Positions 1-4,235 of a stretch of DNA of 5,694 nt are shown one piece after another (the first letter of the stretch is position 1; the number at the start of each line of letters is the position of its first letter). The notes below the pieces were generated by a model. That model was not told where the DNA came from. It searched no databases and was given only the letters and a program-made list of their open reading frames with translations. Made by a program: the position numbers and the translations under genes. Source of the stretch: Planctomycetota bacterium (GTDB lineage Bacteria > Planctomycetota > Planctomycetia > Pirellulales > Thermoguttaceae); NCBI GenBank assembly GCA_025356915.1, contig JANXQG010000340.1, forward strand, positions 1 to 5,694. The letters run 5' to 3'.

Positions 1-2
1 CC

Positions 3-536
3 TATAAGTTTTATCAGTATTGGTTCAACACTCAGGACGCCGATGTTGGCAAGTGCCTGCGATATTTCACCGATCTTACTCAAACGGAGATCGAGCAACT
101 GGAGAATCAGCACGCTACTAACCCAGGCCAGCGGGCCGCACAAAAGCAGTTGGCCGCCGCTCTCACGCGCTTGGTCCACGGCGACGAAGATCTAGCGTCG
201 GCCTTGAAAGCTGCGGAAATTCTTTTCGGCGCCGAAATCGACCATCTCTCCGATCACCAGCTTACGGAGGTTTTCGCCGACGTTCCCAGCAAGGAATTCC
301 ACCGTTCTTTGCTGGAGAACACGGGAATTGCCGTCATCGACGCTCTCTTCGAGGTCGGTTTGGCCAAGAGTAAGGGCGAAGCCCGCCGCGCGATCAGCGA
401 GGGCGGGGGGTATGTCAACAATCGCCGCGTGGAAAGCGTCGATGCTCGATTGACTCCCGCCGACTTGGCCAGCGAGTCGATCATCATCGTGCGCAAGGGA
501 AAGAAGAATTATGGCTTGCTGCGATTCGTAGGATAA
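3..536 (+). CDS. tyrS: Tyrosyl-tRNA synthetase, C-terminal part (5' end outside window)
   Basis: This is the last 177 residues of a class I tyrosyl-tRNA synthetase, the cytosolic enzyme that activates tyrosine with ATP and loads it onto tRNA-Tyr. The open frame enters from the left edge. The first residues, YKFYQYWFNTQDADVGK, match the conserved segment just after the KFGKS/T-type ATP-binding loop of bacterial TyrS, so that loop and the HIGH motif must lie upstream. LTRLVHG (visible residues about 54-60) is another TyrS hallmark. From about residue 106 to the end is an S4 RNA-binding domain (GLAKSKGEARRAISEGG, then YVNNRRV and a KGKKNYGLLRF ending), which in TyrS contacts the tRNA. The C-terminus looks complete. 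The next gene starts 2 nt after the stop, and its Shine-Dalgarno lies in the last tyrS codons, so the two are probably one transcript. The identity is secure; only the 5' truncation limits the call. Confidence 0.96.
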   Translation, partial: YKFYQYWFNTQDADVGKCLRYFTDLTQTEIEQLENQHATNPGQRAAQKQLAAALTRLVHGDEDLASALKAAEILFGAEIDHLSDHQLTEVFADVPSKEFHRSLLENTGIAVIDALFEVGLAKSKGEARRAISEGGGYVNNRRVESVDARLTPADLASESIIIVRKGKKNYGLLRFVG

Positions 537-538
537 GC

Positions 539-1222
539 ATGCGGAAAAGAATTCGATTCGCGCTGATTGCCGTCACTCTCTTGGGCATCTTGGCGGTAGC
601 AATTTATGCAACCTATCGCGCGTCGCAGCAGGTGCCGGAGTTCTATACCGAAGCGATTTCCATCCCAGCGGAGGCGCAGGAGGAGGAAAGCGACATCATG
701 TTGCAGCAGATTACAACGCTGCACAACGAGTTGCAAGGCAAAGGATCTTGGCGCGAGGTATTCAAAGCGCAGACGATCAACGGTTGGCTCGCCGTCGACC
801 TGCCGCGGAACTATCCCACGCTGCTGCCTCGGGGGATGCACGATCCTCGCGTACACATCGGCCCCGAGGGGATCACGATGGCCTGCCAGGTCAATCGAGG
901 CGGGTTCCACGGTGTCGTTTCGCTTCAGATCAGTGCCTTTGTTGAGTCGGATGAGTCGAATGATGTTGTCGGACTGCGAGTTCACAAAGCCCGACTGGGA
1001 GCGATTCCTTGGTCGTTCCGGACCGTGCTGGATAAGATTACCGACGCTGCCCAAAAATCAAACATCGACATCCGTTGGCGTCAGGCCGATAGCGACCCCG
1101 TGGCCTTGATCAAAATCGCGTCCGCCAAAGGCAATCGAAAGCAAAACATTCGCATCGACTCGATTCTCCTGGAAGAAGGGGCGATGATCGTCTCCGGGAC
1201 GACGGAGATCGTATCAAAGTAG
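539..1222 (+). CDS. Membrane-anchored protein of unknown function, cotranscribed with tyrS
   Basis: A 227-residue protein that I do not recognise with certainty. It starts with a basic N-terminus (MRKRIR) and one hydrophobic segment at about residues 7-26, which fits a signal anchor with the rest of the chain outside the cytoplasmic membrane. A charged linker rich in Glu (about 43-52) follows, and then a mostly beta-looking domain. The pattern INGWLAVDLP (80-89), a DPRVHIGPEGITMACQV strand pair (102-118) and LGAIPWSFRTVLDKI (153-167) loosely recalls YpmS/DUF2140-type exported proteins. That resemblance is inference from pattern only. The start at 539 is supported by AGGA at 530-533, five bases upstream and overlapping the end of tyrS. 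The 2-nt spacing argues for translational coupling with tyrS, but nothing shows a functional link to tRNA charging. No terminator with a T-run follows on this strand before the palindrome at 1262. Confidence 0.85.
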   Translation: MRKRIRFALIAVTLLGILAVAIYATYRASQQVPEFYTEAISIPAEAQEEESDIMLQQITTLHNELQGKGSWREVFKAQTINGWLAVDLPRNYPTLLPRGMHDPRVHIGPEGITMACQVNRGGFHGVVSLQISAFVESDESNDVVGLRVHKARLGAIPWSFRTVLDKITDAAQKSNIDIRWRQADSDPVALIKIASAKGNRKQNIRIDSILLEEGAMIVSGTTEIVSK

Positions 1223-1254
1223 CAGGCATACTCCATCTGCCGTCCGCCAAATCT

Positions 1255-1375
1255 AAAAAAACAACCACCCGCCAGAATATCAAGTAGGTCAGGCTTTCCA
1301 GCCTGACGTTGCCCGGTTCACTGTCAGGCTGGAAAGCCTGACCTACAGCAGTTTTGACATCTTGGCGGGTGGTTG
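1255..1375 (-). terminator. Probable intrinsic terminator of the minus-strand genes, with a repeat pair in its loop
   Basis: The arms CAACCACCCGCCA (1262-1274) and TGGCGGGTGGTTG (1363-1375) are perfect reverse complements. Pairing resumes after five unpaired bases with TCAA (1280-1283) against TTGA (1354-1357). Read on the minus strand, this GC-rich stem is followed at once by seven T (complement of 1261-1255), the layout of a Rho-independent terminator, 54 nt past the stop of the gene ending at 1430. On the plus strand the stem is followed by A, so it should not stop the tyrS transcript. The unusual point is the loop: 1284-1346 is an inverted pair of GTAG-headed hairpins. An alternative reading is a small MITE-like element with 13-bp terminal inverted repeats flanked by A-runs. 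Confidence 0.5.
1284..1346. repeat. Inverted pair of REP-like hairpins, family 1 (GTAG + GTCAGGCT stem)
   Basis: Two identical 24-bp units face each other across a 15-bp spacer (1308-1322). The left unit is GTAG (1284-1287), then stem GTCAGGCT (1288-1295), loop TTCC and stem AGCCTGAC (1300-1307). The right unit (1323-1346) is its perfect reverse complement, with CTAC at 1343-1346. Each unit can fold alone into an 8-bp hairpin, or the two can pair along all 24 bp. A GTAG foot directly 5' of a hairpin, and an inverted pair of such units, is the layout of REP elements and BIMEs in enterobacteria. From memory, the same GTAGGTCAGGCTTTCC motif recurs in planctomycete genomes. That was not checked here. 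Confidence 0.85.
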
Positions 1376-1410
1376 AAAAAAGAAACTGCGGCTTGGGCTG
1401 CGGGGCGGAT

Positions 1411-1427
1411 GGCACAAGGATTGTGCC
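1411..1427. repeat. Perfect 7-bp hairpin just past the LigD-N-like gene
   Basis: GGCACAA (1411-1417), loop GGA, TTGTGCC (1421-1427) is a perfect stem with a 3-nt loop. It begins 2 nt after the stop codon of the minus-strand gene ending at 1430. It has no T-run on either strand, so it is not a standard terminator. It may protect the mRNA 3' end from exonucleases or be a member of another dispersed repeat. The structure is plain from the sequence; the role is not. Confidence 0.55.
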
Positions 1428-1429
1428 TG

Positions 1430-1789
1430 TTACTTTCGCGGTTGCCACTCGAACGACCATTGCTTGGATGATTTTGTCTGTCGCCGCAATTCGACGCGGC
1501 CGGCGAGTTTGGCTCCCGCAAGTTCAACATGGATTTTGTCGTCGGTCCACAGCTCGACCGAATAGATCCCGCGGTCCCAGCGCGTGACCTTGCCACGGCC
1601 GCCGGAAATTGGACCTTCGTAATCGAGATAAATCGAGCGATGGTCGGCCAGGGCGTTGCAAAGGATTTCGAGTCCAGGTTCGGGCAGATGGAGCAATGCC
1701 CAAGTCTTCAGCACTTCGCCGTCTTCGAGGAGGAAATCGTAGTGGAGACCGAGAGGACTATCGTGGATCAATAAGGCAAACTGCGGCAT
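1430..1789 (-). CDS. Stand-alone LigD N-terminal (3'-phosphoesterase-like) domain protein
   Basis: A 119-residue single-domain protein that resembles the phosphoesterase domain at the N-terminus of bacterial LigD ligases, which trims 3'-phosphates and ribonucleotides during non-homologous end joining. Visible family features are FALLIHD with His9, LHYDFLLEDGEVLKTWAL with His16 and Asp18, DHRSIYLDYEGP with His50, and GGRGKVTRWDRG (63-74), then an ELAGAKLAGRVELRR ending. His9, His16, Asp18 and His50 line up with metal and catalytic residues of the LigD domain. The usual HYDFRLE Arg is Leu20 here, so activity may differ or be lost. No ligase or polymerase domain is attached, and no ku gene is in view. 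The start at 1789 lies 9 nt after the rdgB stop, and a GGGAG in the last rdgB codons can serve as ribosome-binding site, so coupling with rdgB is likely. Family assignment is firm; function is inferred. Confidence 0.85.
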   Translation of the reverse strand: MPQFALLIHDSPLGLHYDFLLEDGEVLKTWALLHLPEPGLEILCNALADHRSIYLDYEGPISGGRGKVTRWDRGIYSVELWTDDKIHVELAGAKLAGRVELRRQTKSSKQWSFEWQPRK

Positions 1790-1790
1790 T

Positions 1791-1804
1791 GAGTAGTTCT
1801 ACTC
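1791..1804. repeat. Small palindrome at the rdgB/LigD-N junction
   Basis: GAGTAG (1791-1796), TT, CTACTC (1799-1804) is a perfect 6-bp inverted repeat spanning the rdgB stop codon and the short gap before the next start. On the minus strand it contains GTAGAAC, the same seven bases that open the family 2 hairpins at 2415-2499. It may therefore be a decayed relic of one, but seven bases is a weak match. Confidence 0.3.
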
Positions 1805-2410
1805 CCTACCCGCAAACAGTTCGACCAGGCGCGGGATGATGCCTGCGGCAGCCCGGGCGCGATGGCTTAGATAGGCCTTGACCAGAGGGCTTAGCTCGCC
1901 AAAACTGCGATGGTATTCAACGATTTCAAAGAACGGATCGTAGCCAAAACCGTTGCCGCCACTGGATGCGTGGAGAATCCGGCCGCGGCATGAGGCCGCA
2001 CTTTCGCCGCGGATCGCGCCGCTTGGGTCGGCAACGCAGATATGGCAGACAAACTGGGCAGAACGCTTCTCCACGGGCACGCCACGCAAGTCCTCGAGCA
2101 ACTTCTGATTGTTGCCTGCGTCCGTCGCCCCGGGACCACTGTAGCGGGCAGAAAGCACGCCGGGTGCTCCATCCAAGGCATCGACCATCAGTCCGCTGTC
2201 GTCGGCCAGAACCCACTGGCCCAGGTGGCGAGCCTGCTGTGTCGCCTTCAGCGCGGCGTTGGCGGCGAAGGTATCGCCGTCTTCCACGACGTCAATGGCT
2301 TGCGGATAATCGGCCAGCGTGCGAAGTTCAGCACCAAGGTTGGCCAGCAGTCGGGCAAGCTCTTGCCCCTTCTTGCGGTTGCCAGTACCGAGAACCAGAA
2401 GACGATGCAT
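1799..2410 (-). CDS. rdgB: XTP/dITP diphosphatase (HAM1/RdgB family)
   Basis: A complete 203-residue member of the HAM1 family. These cytosolic enzymes hydrolyse non-canonical purine triphosphates (dITP, XTP, ITP) to monophosphate and pyrophosphate, keeping deaminated bases out of DNA and RNA. Diagnostic motifs in order are LGTGNRKKGQEL (7-18, substrate binding), FAANAALKA (48-56), ADDSGLMVDALDGAPGV (69-85, with Asp70/Asp71 at the catalytic site), SARYSG (87-92), GNGFGYDPFF (152-161) and the terminal SHRARA (182-187). Length is normal for the family. The start at 2410 is chosen because MHRLLVLGTGN is the usual N-terminus. The frame stays open for 20 more codons upstream, but those lie inside the palindromic repeats and match no family sequence. 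There is no clear Shine-Dalgarno: the bases before ATG are a repeat hairpin plus AAAG. It is followed closely by the LigD-N-like gene. Confidence 0.96.
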   Translation of the reverse strand: MHRLLVLGTGNRKKGQELARLLANLGAELRTLADYPQAIDVVEDGDTFAANAALKATQQARHLGQWVLADDSGLMVDALDGAPGVLSARYSGPGATDAGNNQKLLEDLRGVPVEKRSAQFVCHICVADPSGAIRGESAASCRGRILHASSGGNGFGYDPFFEIVEYHRSFGELSPLVKAYLSHRARAAAGIIPRLVELFAGRE

Positions 2411-2414
2411 CTTT

Positions 2415-2436
2415 GTAGAACGGATTTTAATCCGTT
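2415..2436. repeat. REP-like hairpin, family 2, copy a (rdgB leader)
   Basis: GTAG (2415-2418) is followed by stem AACGGATT (2419-2426), loop TT and stem AATCCGTT (2429-2436), a perfect 8-bp hairpin. Bases 2415-2435 match copy b (2455-2475) at 20 of 21 positions, differing only in the loop. On the minus strand the hairpin ends 4 nt before the rdgB ATG, so it occupies the place where a ribosome-binding site would be. Confidence 0.85.
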
Positions 2437-2454
2437 TGAACCCCGCGATTTTTC

Positions 2455-2475
2455 GTAGAACGGATTTCAATCCGT
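2455..2475. repeat. REP-like hairpin, family 2, copy b
   Basis: GTAG (2455-2458) is followed by AACGGATT (2459-2466), loop TC and AATCCGT (2469-2475). The stem is 7 bp because the final base pair is lost where copy c begins. Its last two bases (2474-2475) are also the first two bases of copy c's GTAG, so the two units are fused head to tail. Confidence 0.85.
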
Positions 2476-2499
2476 AGAACGGAATAAATTCCGTTCTAC
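2474..2499. repeat. REP-like hairpin, family 2, copy c (abuts the SPOR-like gene's stop)
   Basis: This is a 26-bp perfect palindrome with a 2-nt centre: GTAGAACGGAAT (2474-2485), AA, ATTCCGTTCTAC (2488-2499). Here the GTAG foot is itself part of the stem. Relative to copies a and b the stem has a paired change, GGATT/AATCC becoming GGAAT/ATTCC, which keeps the base pairing. The palindrome begins directly after the stop codon (complement of 2500-2502) of the upstream minus-strand gene. No T-run follows, so it is more likely an mRNA 3'-end stabiliser or a repeat than an intrinsic terminator. Confidence 0.85.
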
Positions 2500-3672
2500 T
2501 TACTGGGCCGTGTCCAGTCGTTGCGTCAATTGGCGGCCGATTGAGCGTTTTGGGACTTCCACGGGGATCGGCTGAACGTCAAAATATATATTCACCAATG
2601 ACTCGATCTTCATGGCATCCGGTCTTCCTGGCACACCGCCCGGCTTAGCGCGAAAACGCTCAATAATTTGATGAACCTGCGGGTTGATTTCGATCTTGCC
2701 GTCGGGGCGCGGCGTGCCGACGGAATCGAAGTGGCCCACTGTGACCAGGCTCGCGTTAAGATCGTGGAACTCATAGGCATCGTAGCCCTTGATGCGCAAG
2801 GCTTCGGTCAGTTCGTGGGCCTTTTCTGCGGCGGCGGCCAGACCTTGACTGGTCGATTCAGGGCCAGCCTTTACGCCGGTTTCGATTGCCCGAATATCGC
2901 TCTGATTGATGATGACTTCACCGGTGAAGTGGGCGACTTGAACGGTGTATTTTCCGGGGCAATCCAACAGGCTGTATTTTACGTTTTCGTTGATCTTCAA
3001 GACCAGTTCGTCCACGCCTCCCTTGGGAGCGAAGTAATTCTCGGGCAGCAGCGGATTGCGGGTGATGAAGGCGTGCGAGAGCGGTCCGGTTTGCCGGCGG
3101 CCCTCGATGAACTGAGGCAATTCCTTGACGCTGGCCTGAATCGCCCGCCATCCGGACAGGCTGCGCTCTTCCTGATTGGAGCGGAGGCATTCGGGATTGA
3201 CGGACTTCAGTTTTTGCAGAGCCTTCTGAGCGTCCGGATCGTCAATCGCGGGGAAATTACCCACCACTACCGCGATTTCCTTGATCGCACCGTCGCGGAA
3301 GGCTTTGGGGTTTTCGGTGACCATTTTGTATACATGGCGATGCGGGGAGGCGAAAAGCGGCTGCACGTTGCCGTTGGGATCGTCCAGCTTGAAATCCACA
3401 CGATGGATGAATGCCTCCACGCGGTATCGCTGGCGAAGTTCCAGCACCAGATCATGCGCCTGTTTCTGGGCTTTCTCGCCGTTGAAACTGCAAGCAATAA
3501 TGATCCACGGCCCATGCTCTTCCTTGAGCGCGTAGGGCTTGGCCGGATCGGCCTCCACGCTGCGGGTGGCCAGCAGGTTCGACCAGGGCGTATCCGCTCG
3601 AGAGACCGCCGTCGCCTGGATGCCCAGCATCAGGGACAAAGCCGCAATCCGGAACGTCCATTTTCCGATCAT
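2500..3672 (-). CDS. Secreted protein with two SPOR-like repeats (unknown function)
   Basis: A 390-residue protein that I do not recognise as a named family. MIGKWTFRIAALSLMLGIQ and the SRA/D stretch to residue 26 look like a cleavable signal peptide, so the product is probably exported. Two regions share a SPOR-like beta-alpha-beta pattern. The first has WIIIACSF (56-63), a helix (67-83), VEAFIHRV (85-92), then after an insert IAVVVGNF (133-140) and a helix (146-158). The second has YTVQVAHF (242-249), a helix (279-295), YDAYEF (297-302), VTVGHF (310-315) and a helix (331-342). SPOR domains bind glycan strands lacking peptide stems at division sites, but these copies are divergent and have inserts. 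Three cysteines (61, 162, 238) follow the signal peptide. The start at 3672 is preferred because GGAG lies six bases before it; starts at 3684 and 3723 would precede the signal with unlikely residues. The stop abuts a palindrome. Confidence 0.82.
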   Translation of the reverse strand: MIGKWTFRIAALSLMLGIQATAVSRADTPWSNLLATRSVEADPAKPYALKEEHGPWIIIACSFNGEKAQKQAHDLVLELRQRYRVEAFIHRVDFKLDDPNGNVQPLFASPHRHVYKMVTENPKAFRDGAIKEIAVVVGNFPAIDDPDAQKALQKLKSVNPECLRSNQEERSLSGWRAIQASVKELPQFIEGRRQTGPLSHAFITRNPLLPENYFAPKGGVDELVLKINENVKYSLLDCPGKYTVQVAHFTGEVIINQSDIRAIETGVKAGPESTSQGLAAAAEKAHELTEALRIKGYDAYEFHDLNASLVTVGHFDSVGTPRPDGKIEINPQVHQIIERFRAKPGGVPGRPDAMKIESLVNIYFDVQPIPVEVPKRSIGRQLTQRLDTAQ

Positions 3673-3795
3673 CGCTAACTCCATGCAACTATTTCCGCGC
3701 CACAAGTAAGGGGGTGCTTCCATGCACTGTTCTGCGGCAAGCGAATAATCCGCGCGGAGTGTAGCAAATCGATCGGTGGAGGGCTAGAGCAAATA
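3673..3795. other. Gap between clpS and the SPOR-like gene
   Basis: This 123-nt stretch has no gene that I can support. An inverted repeat brackets the clpS stop codon: GGTGGA at 3775-3780 and TCCACC at 3803-3808, with CGATC next to each arm on the outside (3770-3774 directly, 3813-3817 after a few unpaired bases). No T-run follows on the minus strand, so it is at best a weak terminator or mRNA 3' hairpin. I see no convincing minus-strand promoter for the SPOR-like gene, which leaves read-through from clpS as an option. A GGAG before the SPOR-like start is visible at 3676-3679 (minus strand). Confidence 0.5.
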
Positions 3796-4158
3796 TTACT
3801 CTTCCACCGGCTCGATCGTCGCCGACATCGATCCTTGGCAATCGGCAATCATGATATCCTTGCCGTAAGCATGAATTTGATCTCGCTTCAACTCGGCATG
3901 TTCCATCGTCGTGGTCAGAACGATCACGCGCCCTTGCGAGTCAACTTCCTGCGCCATCTGATACCCTTTTTCCACCGGGTAGGTAAACAGTTCCAGAAGC
4001 ATGGTAATGACATAGGCAAAAGTGTGGTGGTCGTCATTCCAGAGAACCACGTTATAACGCGGCTGCTTCTTCAGCTTGCGTTTCTCGTGCGTTCGACGTT
4101 CGGGAAGAACCGTCTCGGTCGGTACTTCGGCAACTGCGGCAGCGGCATGGTCCGTCAT
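3796..4158 (-). CDS. clpS: ATP-dependent Clp protease adaptor ClpS
   Basis: A 120-residue ClpS, the cytosolic adaptor that binds proteins with N-end-rule N-termini and hands them to the ClpA or ClpC unfoldase of the Clp protease. The first 33 residues are a flexible-looking, charged tail. The core runs from YNVVLWNDDHHTFAYVITML (35-54) through VEKGYQMAQEVDSQGR (62-77) to TTMEHAELKRDQIHAYGKD (83-101). Asn41-Asp42-Asp43 matches the Asn-Asp-Asp that holds the substrate's N-terminal amino group. The position of E. coli His66, which helps hold the same group, is Asp73 here. By alignment, the pocket positions of Met40 and Met62 are Phe47 and Ala69. These may be lineage-typical and could shift specificity. 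A near-consensus promoter lies upstream. No clp ATPase or protease gene is in view. Confidence 0.95.
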   Translation of the reverse strand: MTDHAAAAVAEVPTETVLPERRTHEKRKLKKQPRYNVVLWNDDHHTFAYVITMLLELFTYPVEKGYQMAQEVDSQGRVIVLTTTMEHAELKRDQIHAYGKDIMIADCQGSMSATIEPVEE

Positions 4159-4194
4159 ATTTTAGTCCACTAGCGGTTTAATCTTTCTTTTGCC

Positions 4195-4223
4195 ATTATA
4201 TATAAATCATCCCACAAGGTAAA
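4195..4223 (-). promoter_or_regulatory. Probable sigma70-type promoter for clpS
   Basis: On the minus strand, TTTACC (complement of 4223-4218) is separated by exactly 17 bases from TATAAT (complement of 4200-4195). The -10 is a perfect consensus and the -35 matches TTGACA at four of six positions. Transcription would start near 4188, giving a leader of about 30 nt before the clpS ATG. It may drive clpS alone or the minus-strand genes beyond it. The spacer is AT-rich and also offers TATA-like sequence to the divergent plus-strand gene, but I see no good plus-strand -35. Confidence 0.6.
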
Positions 4224-4235
4224 AGGTGTTTACAC

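Noticed and set aside
509..1054. 181-codon minus-strand open frame across the membrane-protein gene
   Set aside because: It overlaps the end of tyrS and most of a well-placed plus-strand gene, and its translation has no recognisable domain.
1354..1587. Plus-strand open frame over the LigD-N-like gene
   Set aside because: It is antisense to a gene with clear family motifs and begins inside the terminator stem.
2411..2470. 20-residue N-terminal extension of RdgB starting at TTG 2470
   Set aside because: The extra codons lie inside the palindromic repeats, and the HAM1 family begins at the LVLGTGN strand, so ATG 2410 is preferred.
2415..2499. Repeated units considered as a small CRISPR array
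   Set aside because: The units are palindromes with irregular spacing and partial overlap, there are no spacers of even length, and no cas genes are in view.
2668..3678. 336-codon open frame on the plus strand opposite the SPOR-like gene
   Set aside because: It lies wholly antisense to a gene with a signal peptide, a Shine-Dalgarno and a coherent repeat structure. Its translation shows no recognisable motif, and such mirror frames are common in GC-rich coding DNA.
3673..3723. Longer start for the SPOR-like protein at 3723 (or 3711-3684)
   Set aside because: The extension would put polar residues before the signal peptide. ATG 3672 has GGAG six bases upstream and gives a normal signal sequence.
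3748..3758. CCGCGCGG self-complementary octamer in the clpS/SPOR-like gap
   Set aside because: It is short and GC-only, so it is expected by chance in this sequence, and it has no partner site.
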